64,000 nucleotides of DNA from CAYOUV01 sp963790075 (GTDB lineage Bacteria; Chloroflexota; Anaerolineae; Anaerolineales; Villigracilaceae): the NCBI GenBank assembly GCA_963790075.1, contig CAWBNG010000004.1:558001-622000 (forward strand). The letters run 5' to 3'. Positions 1-8,735 of this stretch are shown piece by piece. The position numbers and the translations under genes were made by a program. The notes under the pieces are model-generated. The model was not told the DNA's origin. It saw nothing but the letters and a program-made list of their open reading frames with translations, and searched no databases. The first letter of the stretch is position 1, and the number at the start of each line of letters is the position of its first letter.

Positions 1-1
1 C

Positions 2-271
2 GGTCTGGGAGGGGGCGGACATTCGCCCCAGGCGGAAGAGTCCTTGTTTTATCAGGGATATGGTCCAACCCGCATCGATCCCACCGCGCTGGCTTATTAT
101 CGCTATGAACGCATCATCGAAGATATTGCAGTTTTTTGTGAGCAAATCTTCTTATCGGATGCAGGTGGGGAGGATCGAAAGCAGGCGCTTGAATATTTGG
201 AATCCATTTTTTTACCAAACGGCCTGCTGGAGATGGCCTGCTGGTCTGATAAGACCTTGATGGATGATTAG
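2..271 (+). CDS. Phosphotransferase (aminoglycoside/choline kinase-like), C-terminal fragment
   Basis: The frame is open from the window edge, so only the last 89 residues are present. The segment FYQGYGPTRIDP followed by ALAYYRYERIIEDIA and a GGEDR turn resembles the C-terminal helical part of APH-fold phosphotransferases, which phosphorylate small-molecule hydroxyls with ATP. The kinase loop (HxDxxxxN) and the DxD metal motif lie upstream of the window and cannot be checked. Substrate cannot be inferred; many bacterial members are not resistance genes. The family call rests on the tail only. Confidence 0.6.
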   Translation, partial: GLGGGGHSPQAEESLFYQGYGPTRIDPTALAYYRYERIIEDIAVFCEQIFLSDAGGEDRKQALEYLESIFLPNGLLEMACWSDKTLMDD

Positions 272-299
272 GGGATGGATCATCCAGATGCTCATGGTT

Positions 300-346
300 A
301 CGGCTTCAGCCGTTGTCTTTATGCTAACAGAGCGACTGAAGTCGCC
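300..346. repeat. Pair of short palindromes (REP-like)
   Basis: Two small inverted repeats sit about 20 bases apart: CGGCTTCAGCCG at 301-312 and GCGACTGAAGTCGC at 332-345. Their loops, TTCA and TGAA, are complementary, so the pair could also fold as a unit. The surrounding 272-583 stretch is otherwise AT-rich without a gene I can support. It may be a terminator region for the preceding gene or an interspersed palindromic element. Confidence 0.4.
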
Positions 347-583
347 ACAACATTACTATTTTTAAATGACTAACTTTTCTAAAGGATTTGGCAATGTTTA
401 AACAAATATTAGCCTAACCAGTAACATCATTAGCCTAAATTATCCTAATAATCGTTGGATGAGCGCCTAAATCCGTTTAAAAATCCGGTAAGGGCCTTGA
501 AATTGGACCAAAACTGGCGGATAATAAGCTTGCGCAGGGGGCCCTTCCCCACAGCCAAAACGAGCAGCTGTTTTCTGAAATGA

Positions 584-928
584 ATTGAAAGGGGCGAACC
601 AAAGGCGAAAAAGATCCTCACGATCCAAACCTACCGCCTGCGCATACAGTACGGCGAGCAGGTGCAGAAACCAGAACTGGTGCGCTTCCTGACCGATCGC
701 ACCGGACGCGGCGTCAAACTGGAAGGTCTGGGCACCTATTTGCCCAACATCGACCCGCAAGGCCGCTTTGACGCCTCTTACCGTCAAGAAAGCCAAGTCC
801 GTATGACACTCAACGAACCTGGAGTCTTTACCGGCCGTAATCTCAATACCAACCAGTACACCAGTAAATCATCCGAGCAACTGGTCGCGTTGTGGAATGA
901 GGAGCACCCCGATGACCCGATTGAGTGA
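584..928 (+). pseudogene. HU-like DNA-binding protein, apparently degenerate copy
   Basis: The frame reads IERGEPKAKK near its beginning, then GRGVKLEGLGTYLPNID and a C-terminal tail ending WNEEHPDDPIE. The GxxVKLEGLGT strand-turn-strand resembles the HU-like family (HU-HIG/HU-CCDC81 type) seen in Bacteroidetes and Chloroflexi. There is no ATG in frame. An ATG at 580 is one base out of frame, and the first in-frame GTG (662) would remove the N-terminal strand. The helix pair that should separate the two beta segments also looks missing. I read this as a broken or internally deleted copy. An alternative is a short protein starting at GTG 662. Confidence 0.42.
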
Positions 929-994
929 CCGGCCTGACCGATCACAGGGTCCATTTTTATAGACTGTCTTCTCATTTATTAGGAGTTTATGCTA

Positions 995-2455
995 ATGACA
1001 GTTAAGCGAGTTGGGTATGCCTTGATCCTCCTGGGACTGGCAGGTGCAGCCTTTTCTCTGCTTGGGGATGTGATCGGATTGGGGGACGATGGCATTCAGG
1101 CTGCCCAAATCCTGGGGATCGAAATGGGAGTCGTGCTGGTTTTGATTGGTATTGGGTTGGTCTGGTTTCTCCCCGACAGCAGGTTCACAATTATAGCAAG
1201 TCTGAAATCTAACCTATTAAATATTATTGACTTGCCAGTCTTTACCTGGGTACTGGTTGGGTTTGTGATCGTATATCTGGCTTTCTTTTTATATCCGGTC
1301 TTCCTGAATTCGAAATTGCAAATGGTATACATCAATCGTTTTCTCCCCAATACCAGTCTGATCGGTTCAGATATCAGGGTCATAATGGAATACGTTAGGG
1401 GATGGCTGGTACTCGGACATTCCCCCTACTACGACCAATTTATCATCTATCCCCCGCTGGCGCTGGTTTTCTTCGCCCCATTGGTTTTGATCGGTTTTCC
1501 AGCTAACTTCCTATTAATTACCTGCCTTACCCTGGCTAGTTATATCCTGATCGCTTTGATCCTCCCACTGGCGATGACCGGAACCAGAGACAAAGTTGTT
1601 CTATCGACTTTGTTTTTGTTCGGACTTTTTTCTTATGGTCTGCAATTTGAAATTGAGCGCGGCCAATTCAACTTGATCGCTTTTGCATTATGCTTCTTGG
1701 CGATTTTTATTTTTCACAAATACCCTAGCCTTCGTTATTTTGCCTATATTCTTTTTGTGGTGTCAATTCAATTAAAGATTTACCCCGTTTTGTTCGTGCT
1801 CATGTTTGTTGATGACTGGAGCAGATGGAAAACCATCCTAAAACAATTCTTGGGATTTGGGTTTGCAAATTTTCTCCTATTTTTTGTACTTGGGATCGAT
1901 ACTTTCAGGGATTTTTGGGAGGCAACCCTTCAGCGGCAGCTTAATCAACCTGCTTCGAGTGGCAATTCCATTCATGCATTTGTATATGCCTTGTCGAATA
2001 ATCGGGATGTTTTTTCTGACACTGTGATCGCTAAAGTCGGAGAAAATCAAGGATTTATAGAATTGGCACTTTTCGTCATCTTCGGTTTATGCATGCTTAT
2101 ACTAATCCTGCAAGCAGTGATTCGCCATAAGACTGGTTTCAATCCCTACATTTTCCTGGCATGTACTGTTGGCGCATTAATTCTTCCTGCTACAAGTTAT
2201 GATTACAAATTGCCGCTATTGATTGGGCCTGTATCCATCCTGTTTTCAACTTGGCCAGACATGGAAACAATAATTAAAAAAATTGCTTCTATTTCCCTGC
2301 TCTTGATCGTTGCCTGTGCATTCTGGTCGACCTTTTATCCATTGAAGGTCAAACCGGAATTTATGCACAATTCCTTGCCGATCCTGATTTTGATGTTATT
2401 GTCGGTTGTGCTCCTGGTTTTGATTGCGCCTCAAAAGATGAAGAATGCCACATAA
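995..2455 (+). CDS. GT87/DUF2029-type integral membrane glycosyltransferase
   Basis: About 486 residues with some 10-12 hydrophobic segments. The first extracytoplasmic loop holds PNTSLIGSDIRVIMEYVRGW followed by a YPPL segment, the usual layout of polyprenyl-phosphate-mannose-dependent transferases of the DUF2029/GT87 group. These enzymes move hexoses from a lipid carrier onto glycans outside the membrane. A second short loop, QFEIERGQFN, matches the family RGQ motif. AGGAG at 981-985 is 9 bases from ATG 995 and only 3 from ATG 989, so I prefer 995. It stands alone; the acceptor glycan is unknown. Confidence 0.7.
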   Translation: MTVKRVGYALILLGLAGAAFSLLGDVIGLGDDGIQAAQILGIEMGVVLVLIGIGLVWFLPDSRFTIIASLKSNLLNIIDLPVFTWVLVGFVIVYLAFFLYPVFLNSKLQMVYINRFLPNTSLIGSDIRVIMEYVRGWLVLGHSPYYDQFIIYPPLALVFFAPLVLIGFPANFLLITCLTLASYILIALILPLAMTGTRDKVVLSTLFLFGLFSYGLQFEIERGQFNLIAFALCFLAIFIFHKYPSLRYFAYILFVVSIQLKIYPVLFVLMFVDDWSRWKTILKQFLGFGFANFLLFFVLGIDTFRDFWEATLQRQLNQPASSGNSIHAFVYALSNNRDVFSDTVIAKVGENQGFIELALFVIFGLCMLILILQAVIRHKTGFNPYIFLACTVGALILPATSYDYKLPLLIGPVSILFSTWPDMETIIKKIASISLLLIVACAFWSTFYPLKVKPEFMHNSLPILILMLLSVVLLVLIAPQKMKNAT

Positions 2456-2724
2456 ATTCTTAAAGTACATAATTAATGATTTTGGTCTTGATCACTGGGG
2501 TTGATGCAGTACCGATTGGCAAACCAGAACATCCAGACCTACCCACAGGTGTCCGATGTGTTGGTCCTCCTGCCCCCAAGACTTGTTGTGAAGTTTCAGC
2601 CTTTTCTTATCGGAATTTTATGGAAAATTGGTCTGCTCAAAATTAAAAGACGTTATAATCTAATTATCTCCATAGTATTCGCATTCTATTTGCAACTCCA
2701 ACCCATTTACAGAAAGGATTTGCC

Positions 2725-3147
2725 ATGAGTCTGTTTAATACCATCCTGCAGAAACTTGGCCTGGCCAAGAAGCCTGACTCAAGTACGCCAGCGTCCTCCT
2801 CATCCGCGCCGACACCAATGCCCAGGCCCGAGAATAGATCTCAACTATCTAAGGTCTTCGGCCAGTCCGGACCATCAGCAGTCCCGATGGTGGACGTGGT
2901 CAGCAAACTGGAGAAGATGGCTTCCGAAAACTCCGAAAAGCTTGATTGGAAGGTGTCGATCGTCGACCTGCTAAAGCTGCTCGAATTGGACAGCAGCGCC
3001 AACGCCCGCAAGGAACTGGCAACCGAGCTCGGTTGCCCGGAAGACGTGATCAGCGATTCGGCTCGCATGAACACCTGGTTGCACAAGACCGTCTTAGCCA
3101 AGATTGCCCAGAATGGCGGAAATATTCCCAAGGAACTGCTGGATTAA
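2725..3147 (+). CDS. DUF3597 domain-containing protein
   Basis: A 140-residue protein. Residues 1-55 are a short amphipathic N-terminus plus a Ser/Ala/Pro-rich linker. Residues 55-140 form the compact helical DUF3597 domain with SIVDLLKLLELDSS, RKELATELG and a closing WLHK...NGGNIPKELL. The same architecture (flexible leader, C-terminal domain) is common in proteobacterial members, often small stress or periplasmic-type proteins of unknown role. AGAAAGGA precedes ATG by about 7 bases. The 269 bases before it (2456-2724) hold no gene I can support. Confidence 0.85.
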   Translation: MSLFNTILQKLGLAKKPDSSTPASSSSAPTPMPRPENRSQLSKVFGQSGPSAVPMVDVVSKLEKMASENSEKLDWKVSIVDLLKLLELDSSANARKELATELGCPEDVISDSARMNTWLHKTVLAKIAQNGGNIPKELLD

Positions 3148-3170
3148 ATGCAGCTGTAATTCAAAAGGAG

Positions 3171-3203
3171 AGGCGTGGGCCATGTCACAGGCTCACGTCT
3201 TTT
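3171..3203 (+). terminator. Rho-independent terminator after the DUF3597 gene
   Basis: An 11-bp stem (AGGCGTGGGCC with GGCTCACGTCT, two G-U pairs) and an 8-base loop, followed by TTT. Confidence 0.6.
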
Positions 3204-3255
3204 GATTCCGGCGGATGGGACTGTGACCGGTATAGTAGTTCCGATAAAGACTCTG

Positions 3256-3261
3256 TATAAT
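3256..3261 (+). promoter_or_regulatory. Putative -10 box for the beta-helix lipoprotein gene
   Basis: A perfect TATAAT lies about 70 bases before ATG 3335, giving a leader of roughly 67 nt. No good -35 hexamer is visible. Confidence 0.35.
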
Positions 3262-3334
3262 TAACTATCGATCGATATGGGGAATGCCAGGTCGTTTGTG
3301 AACTGGGTTATGCCAGCGGGAAGGGAGGGAGACC

Positions 3335-4891
3335 ATGTGGTGTGATAACGAGCGCCTGTTTCGGTTTGCTTGGAAAGCTGCCGTTTTTTTTAGTCTGCTG
3401 TTGCTGGCCTCCTGCGTGCCGTTATCGACCTGCACGGTCGATTTCTTGATCACCAGCATTGGCAACGCAAACCTCACACCTGCCACCTCTGATGTCATAA
3501 ATCTCGCCCAGGGCTGCACTTATATTCTGGATCAGGTTGATAACACGACTAGTGGTGCAAATGGCCTACCGGCGATTACCTCGCCGATCGTGATCCATGG
3601 CAACGGCGCGACCATTCAACGGGCTGCCAACGCTCCTCGTTTCCGCCTGATATACATTGATGGCGGGCATGGCGACCTGAGCCTGGATCACCTTACCCTG
3701 GCAGGCGGGTATGCTTTCGATTCCCAGAATCCAGATATTCTCCAGTACAACTCGGGTGGTGCAATTTTCAACAGAGGGGCTTTGAAGCTTGAAAAGAGTT
3801 TGATTTATGATAATTGGTCGCTCGAGGGGGCGATCTTCAACACCAATCGGATGGAGATTGTGGACACTACCATCACGGAAAATCACGATACCTTCGGGCT
3901 GCCGGGCGGTGCCGGACTCTACAACCTGGGCACAGGCACGATTCGGAATTCGACCTTCAGCCGCAACGGCATCCCAGAGTTTGCAGACGGCCTCTTCAAT
4001 TGGGGGACGCTAGAAATGACCAACTGCACGGTCAGCGGTAACGGTGCGACCGGGATTGACAACCAGGGCACCCTGACTGTAAACCATATCACGGTGACGG
4101 ATAACGGGGGAGGTTCATTTGGTTCGGCTGGGGTCTTGTACGCTTCAAATTCGTTGATGGAGAGCTGTCTTGGCCAGCATGTTCATACCAACACCTTCAA
4201 TGTCGATACCGACGGCACCTGCCTGGGCTTCACTTTTCCGCTGATCGCCTGGCGCCTGGCTCCCCTGGGAAACTACGGCGGCCCGACCGAAACCCGCGCT
4301 CTATTACCTGGCAGTGTTGCCATCGACCGAGTCGGGCGTCAATGCCTGCCCACCGACCAGCGCGGCGTATCCCGCCCGTACGGGCCGCAGTGTGATGTAG
4401 GCGCTTACGAATACAACGGCAGCCCGCCTCCTGCCCCGTTGCTGTCTATCACTGATACGGTCACACCCACACTGACACCTACAGCGACGTTTACAGCTAC
4501 GCTGCAGCCTTGCGCCTTCACAGCTGCCATAAACCTCTTCTGCCGCACGGGGCCGGGGAGCTCGCTCTACCCGCCGTTGGACAGCTTCGCGGCCGGACAA
4601 TCCGCCCAGGTGCTGGGGCAGAGCGCGGACGGCCAGTTCGCATACGTGGCGGCGCCCAACACCCAGGGGCTGTGCGTCGTACCGCTCAGCTCCAGGTTCG
4701 GCGCGCTGACCGGCGATTGCGGCGGGCTGGCAGTGTTCACACCACCGCCACCGCCCACAGATACCCCGCGCCCGGAAAAACCTACGGGATTGCAGCCGGG
4801 GTGTATGGTGTCTCAAGGTGCCAGCAGTGCCCCAAAGTGCGTCGTGCCCTGTCCGTCTGGTGCAGAACCAGGGACACCCTGTACCCCATAG
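3335..4891 (+). CDS. Secreted lipoprotein with right-handed beta-helix, choice-of-anchor Q and SH3-like domain
   Basis: 518 residues. A hydrophobic stretch ends in the lipobox LLLASC, so Cys27 is probably lipidated after signal peptidase II cleavage. Residues 80-290 carry stacked short strands with GGAIFN, GAGLYN, STFSRN and NCTVSGNG, typical of CSLREL/pectate-lyase-like beta-helices. PTDQRGVSRP...CDVGAYEY (about 345-370) is the choice-of-anchor Q signature. A Thr/Pro linker then leads to a Cys-containing SH3b-like module (about 405-470) and a low-complexity Pro tail. Likely a cell-surface binding protein with unknown ligand. A purine-rich site (AAGGGAGGGAG) precedes ATG. Confidence 0.75.
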   Translation: MWCDNERLFRFAWKAAVFFSLLLLASCVPLSTCTVDFLITSIGNANLTPATSDVINLAQGCTYILDQVDNTTSGANGLPAITSPIVIHGNGATIQRAANAPRFRLIYIDGGHGDLSLDHLTLAGGYAFDSQNPDILQYNSGGAIFNRGALKLEKSLIYDNWSLEGAIFNTNRMEIVDTTITENHDTFGLPGGAGLYNLGTGTIRNSTFSRNGIPEFADGLFNWGTLEMTNCTVSGNGATGIDNQGTLTVNHITVTDNGGGSFGSAGVLYASNSLMESCLGQHVHTNTFNVDTDGTCLGFTFPLIAWRLAPLGNYGGPTETRALLPGSVAIDRVGRQCLPTDQRGVSRPYGPQCDVGAYEYNGSPPPAPLLSITDTVTPTLTPTATFTATLQPCAFTAAINLFCRTGPGSSLYPPLDSFAAGQSAQVLGQSADGQFAYVAAPNTQGLCVVPLSSRFGALTGDCGGLAVFTPPPPPTDTPRPEKPTGLQPGCMVSQGASSAPKCVVPCPSGAEPGTPCTP

Positions 4892-4921
4892 CCTGCCAAC
4901 CTGCTTTACAGGAGCAAAAAT

Positions 4922-6526
4922 ATGCCTCAAGACCGCCCAAACGAAACGAAGCCGCAGGCTATCCTTACCGGTGAGGATTATATCGAGAGTTTGCGAGGGC
5001 GCAGGCTGAAGGTCTACCTGTTCGGCGAACTGGTGGCAGAACCGGTCGATCACCCGCTCATCCGCCCTTCGATCAACGCCATGGCGAAAACTTACGATCT
5101 GGCGCTGGGGCGGCCGGATTTAGCCACAGCGTTGTCACCCTTGACGGGCAATCGCGTCAACCGCTTCCTGCACATTGCCATGAGCGCTGAGGATCTCGTC
5201 CTGCAGAACAAGATGCAGCGGCGGCTGGGTCAGCTGACCGGTACCTGTTTCCAGCGCTGTGTCGGGATGGACGCGCTCAATGCGCTCTACTCAGTGACTT
5301 ACGAGATCGATCAGAAATACGCCACGCCCTACCATGCGCAGCTCAAGCGGTTCATCCAGGAGTTGCAGGCGCACAACTACGTCATCGGCGGAGCCATGAC
5401 CGACGTCAAAGGTGACCGGAGCAAGTCGCCCGCCCAGCAGGCTGATCCCGACCTGTACCTGCACGTCAGCCGCCGCACGCCGCAGGGAGTTTACCTTCGC
5501 GGTGCCAAAGCACACCAAACAGGGTGCATCAATTCGCATTGGTTGATCGTCATGCCGACCCTGCGCCTGGAACCGGATGATCATGCATATGCCATTGTCG
5601 GCGCGCTGCCCGTCGAGGCGGACGGCCTTACCTTTGTGTATGGGCGCCAATCCTGCGATACGCGCAGCATGGAGGGTGGGGAACTCGATGTGGGCAACCG
5701 GGGATACAGCGGGCAGGAAGCGCTGGTCATTTTCGAGGATGTGTTCATCCCCAACGAATTGATCTTCATGGACGGGGAGACGGATTTTGCCGCCATGTTG
5801 GTGGAACGTTTTACCAGTTATCATCGCCGCAGTTATGTCTGTAAGAGTGGCGTCGGCGACGTGCTGATCGGAGCGGCAGCCACGGTGGCCGAGTTTAACG
5901 GCGTGGAGCGTGCTTCGCATATCCGGGACAAACTGGTGGAGATGACCCATCTCAACGAGACGATTTATGCCACCGGGATAGCGGCCTCCTATCAAAGTCA
6001 TGCCACCAGGTCAGGCGCGTATATTTGCGACGATTTGCTGGCGAATGTCTGCAAGCATCATGTGACCAAAATTCCCTACGAAATGGGGCGCCTGGCACAG
6101 GACCTGGCCGGCGGCCTGGTGGTCACGCTGCCTTCCGAGGCTGATTACCGTCATCAGGAACTTGGTCCACTCCTTGAAAAGTACCTCAAAGGGCGCGAGG
6201 ATGTGTCGACCGAAGACCGCATCCGCATCCTGCGCTTGATCGAAAACATGACCTTGGGACGCAATGCGGTGGGCTATCTGACCGAATCCCTGCATGGAGC
6301 CGGCTCGCCGCAGGCCCAGCGCATTCAAATCTATCGCCAGATGCAGATCTCCTTTAAACAGCAACTTGCCAGGCGGCTGGCTGGCATTGACCTGCCCGAT
6401 TCCGTGGCTGGCGATCTGGGAGAGATCATCGATGGCTATCTTGCCCGAGTCTTTGCTGCCGATGGCGAGCGGCCGGGACCATCGACCCATTCCGGGGTTG
6501 ATCCTCAGGTCTCGATGCGTGAATAG
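4922..6526 (+). CDS. 4-hydroxybutyryl-CoA dehydratase / 4-hydroxyphenylacetate 3-hydroxylase family enzyme
   Basis: 534 residues, close to the 490-residue clostridial AbfD. That enzyme dehydrates 4-hydroxybutyryl-CoA to crotonyl-CoA using FAD and a [4Fe-4S] cluster held by two Cys, a His and a Cys. Here GTCFQRCVGMDA supplies Cys109 and Cys113 with the normal spacing. The region HRRSYVC supplies His301 and Cys307, one residue closer than the His292-Cys299 pair of the clostridial enzyme. MTDVKGDRSKSP and ESLHGAGSPQ, both conserved around the substrate site, are present. AGGAG is 7 bases before ATG. No CoA-transferase or other gamma-aminobutyrate gene lies nearby, so the substrate is uncertain. 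Confidence 0.75.
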   Translation: MPQDRPNETKPQAILTGEDYIESLRGRRLKVYLFGELVAEPVDHPLIRPSINAMAKTYDLALGRPDLATALSPLTGNRVNRFLHIAMSAEDLVLQNKMQRRLGQLTGTCFQRCVGMDALNALYSVTYEIDQKYATPYHAQLKRFIQELQAHNYVIGGAMTDVKGDRSKSPAQQADPDLYLHVSRRTPQGVYLRGAKAHQTGCINSHWLIVMPTLRLEPDDHAYAIVGALPVEADGLTFVYGRQSCDTRSMEGGELDVGNRGYSGQEALVIFEDVFIPNELIFMDGETDFAAMLVERFTSYHRRSYVCKSGVGDVLIGAAATVAEFNGVERASHIRDKLVEMTHLNETIYATGIAASYQSHATRSGAYICDDLLANVCKHHVTKIPYEMGRLAQDLAGGLVVTLPSEADYRHQELGPLLEKYLKGREDVSTEDRIRILRLIENMTLGRNAVGYLTESLHGAGSPQAQRIQIYRQMQISFKQQLARRLAGIDLPDSVAGDLGEIIDGYLARVFAADGERPGPSTHSGVDPQVSMRE

Positions 6527-6606
6527 GGCATTCACGCTTGCACCTGGCACTGGCAAGGTGACCATAAACCATAAAATGAAGTATTTTCTGTCAGTCACAT
6601 AAATAG

Positions 6607-6638
6607 AAAGACATCCGAGTTTTTCTCGGATGTCTCTT
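6607..6638. terminator. Bidirectional terminator between the dehydratase gene and dnaK
   Basis: A perfect 11-bp stem, AGACATCCGAG at 6609-6619 with its complement at 6625-6635, and a TTTTT loop. It lies between convergent genes, with A-rich and T-rich flanks serving both directions. Confidence 0.85.
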
Positions 6639-6651
6639 TGTCTATCGGGTC

Positions 6652-8565
6652 TTAGGCTTCGCGGACTTCGCCTTCGATCACGTCGCCCTCACCTTCGCTG
6701 CCGCCTTCACCTGAGCCTCCGGAGTCGCCGGAACCGTTGCTGGGTGGCGGTGTCTCCTGCTGTTGCTGGTAAAGTTGCTGGCTGATGGCGTGGAAGGCGT
6801 TCTGCACCTCTTCGCTGGCCTGCTTGATGCGGGCGACGTCCTCGCCCTGTGCAGCCTGCTTCAGTTCGCTGATCTTTTCCTGGATCTTCTGGCGCTCGTC
6901 CGCCGGGACCTTTTCGCCCAGTTCGTTGAGCGTCTTCTCAGTCTGGTAGGCCAGTTGGTCGGCCGTGTTGCGGACATCGATCAGCTCGCGGTGTTTCTTG
7001 TCTTCGTTCTCGTGCTGGCGGGCTTCCTGCACCATTTTGTCGATGTCGTCCTTGTTCAGATTGGTGGAGGCCGTCACGGTGACCTTCTGTTCCTTGCCGG
7101 TGGCCTTGTCCTTGGCGGTCACATTCAGGATGCCGTTGGCATCGATATCGAAGGTGACCTCGACCTGCGGGATACCGCGTGGGGCCGGCGGAATACCGTC
7201 CAAGCGGAAGCGGCCCAGTGACATGTTGTCAGTGGCCATCGGGCGCTCGCCCTGCAGGATGTGGATGTCGACTGCCGTCTGGTTATCGGCTGCGGTCGAG
7301 TAGACCTCGGTCTTGCGCACCGGGATGGTGGTGTTGCGCTCGATCATGGTGGTCATCACGCTGCCCATGGTTTCCACGCCCAGTGAGAGCGGGGTGACAT
7401 CGAGCAACAGGATGTCTTTGACTTCGCCGCCCAGCACGCCACCTTGGATGGCCGCACCAATCGCCACGACCTCATCCGGGTTGACGCCTTTGTGCGGTTC
7501 CTTGCCGCCCGCCAGCTTGCGGACCAGGTCCTGGACCATGGGCATACGGGTCGAGCCGCCAACCAGCACAACCTCGTCCAGGTCGCTGGCGCTCATGCTG
7601 GCGTCTTTGAGGGCTGCCTCGAAAGGCCCCTTGCAGCGGTTGAGCAGGTCTTCAGTCATCTGCTCGAATTTAGCGCGTGTGAGTTTCAGTTGCAGGTGCT
7701 TCGGGCCGCTGGCATCGGCGGTGACGTAAGGCAGGTTGACCTCGGTCTCCATCACCGTGGAAAGCTCGATCTTGGCCTTTTCGGCCGCCTCGCGCAAGCG
7801 TTGTAACGCCTGGCGATCCTTGCGCAGGTCGATACCCTGTTCCTTCTTGAACTCGTCGGCTGCCCAGTTGACGATCAACTGGTCCCAGTCGTCGCCGCCC
7901 AGGTGGGTGTCGCCGTTGGTGGACTTGACTTCGGTCACGCCTTCGCCGACTTCCAGAATGGACACGTCGAAGGTGCCGCCGCCCAGGTCGAAGACCAGGA
8001 TGGTCTCGTTTTTGTTCTTGTCCAGGCCGTAGGCCAAGGCCGAGGCGGTCGGTTCGTTGATGATGCGCTTGACGTCCAGACCGGCGATCTTGCCGGCGTC
8101 CTTGGTGGCCTGTCGCTGGCTGTCGTTGAAGTAAGCCGGGACGGTGATGACAGCCTCGGTGACCGTTTCGCCCAGGTAGGCTTCGGCATCCGCTTTCAGC
8201 TTGGAAAGGATCATCGCGGATATTTCTTCCGGGCTGTACTCGCGGTTGGTGATCGGGATCTTGACCCGTGCTTCACCTTGTGGTCCCTTGACCACTTCGT
8301 ACGGAACCATCTTGCGCTCGGTTTCCACTTCGTCGAAGCGGCGACCCATGAAGCGCTTGATGGAGAATATCGTATTTTCTGAATTAATGACGGCCTGGCG
8401 CTTGGCGGTTTGCCCAACCAGGCGCTCGCCGTTTTTGTTGAATGCTACCACGGACGGGCATAAACGCCCGCCTTCAGCGGTGGTGATGACCGTTGGCTGG
8501 CCGCCTTCCATGACTGCGACCACGCTGTTGGTGGTTCCTAAATCGATGCCAATAATTTTTGCCAT
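6652..8565 (-). CDS. dnaK: Chaperone protein DnaK (Hsp70)
   Basis: 637 residues, full length for Hsp70. The N-terminal ATPase domain starts AKIIGIDLGTTNS and carries FDLGGGTFDVS and the phosphate-2 motif VLVGGSTRMP. The substrate domain has the linker DILLLDVTPLSLG, followed by the helical lid and a Gly/Ser/Glu-rich tail ending EGDVIEGEVREA. It binds unfolded proteins with DnaJ and GrpE, neither of which is adjacent here. I chose ATG 8565 because AGGAG (8574-8578) is 8 bases upstream; the GTG at 8574 overlaps that site. No CIRCE element was seen upstream, so HrcA control is not indicated. Confidence 0.98.
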   Translation of the reverse strand: MAKIIGIDLGTTNSVVAVMEGGQPTVITTAEGGRLCPSVVAFNKNGERLVGQTAKRQAVINSENTIFSIKRFMGRRFDEVETERKMVPYEVVKGPQGEARVKIPITNREYSPEEISAMILSKLKADAEAYLGETVTEAVITVPAYFNDSQRQATKDAGKIAGLDVKRIINEPTASALAYGLDKNKNETILVFDLGGGTFDVSILEVGEGVTEVKSTNGDTHLGGDDWDQLIVNWAADEFKKEQGIDLRKDRQALQRLREAAEKAKIELSTVMETEVNLPYVTADASGPKHLQLKLTRAKFEQMTEDLLNRCKGPFEAALKDASMSASDLDEVVLVGGSTRMPMVQDLVRKLAGGKEPHKGVNPDEVVAIGAAIQGGVLGGEVKDILLLDVTPLSLGVETMGSVMTTMIERNTTIPVRKTEVYSTAADNQTAVDIHILQGERPMATDNMSLGRFRLDGIPPAPRGIPQVEVTFDIDANGILNVTAKDKATGKEQKVTVTASTNLNKDDIDKMVQEARQHENEDKKHRELIDVRNTADQLAYQTEKTLNELGEKVPADERQKIQEKISELKQAAQGEDVARIKQASEEVQNAFHAISQQLYQQQQETPPPSNGSGDSGGSGEGGSEGEGDVIEGEVREA

Positions 8566-8634
8566 ATCCGTCACTCCTGTCGAACAGGGTATTTTATGCT
8601 TTCATGCAAAAGCTGGCCTTTTCAGGCCATCGTG

Positions 8635-8662
8635 ATTATAGGATAACGGATGGATGCAAGAA
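8635..8662 (-). promoter_or_regulatory. Putative dnaK promoter
   Basis: On the minus strand a TATAAT (8640-8635) is preceded, after 16 bases, by TTCTTG. The -10 is perfect and the -35 weak. The predicted start near 8628 gives a leader of about 60 nt. Confidence 0.5.
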
Positions 8663-8690
8663 TAACGTTAACAGTATATAGAAAAAACAT

Positions 8691-8719
8691 AAAAGGCCGC
8701 CTCATGCGAGGCGGCCTTT
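8691..8719 (-). terminator. Terminator of the lipoprotein gene at 8736
   Basis: A 12-bp perfect stem (AAAGGCCGCCTC with its complement) with a 4-base loop. On the minus strand it runs into a T-rich tract. Confidence 0.85.
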
Positions 8720-8735
8720 GGCTGAAACAGGAGTT

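Noticed and set aside
2501..2728. A 75-codon frame before the DUF3597 gene
   Set aside because: No ribosome site, AT-rich intergenic composition, overlaps the start of the real gene and shows no recognisable motif.
4304..6001. Two long minus-strand open frames (249 and 236 codons) opposite the lipoprotein and dehydratase genes
   Set aside because: The plus strand has strong family motifs throughout; the minus frames show only Arg/His/Gly-rich antisense composition.
8566..8690. CIRCE operator (HrcA site) upstream of dnaK
   Set aside because: No TTAGCACTC-N9-GAGTGCTAA or close variant is present.
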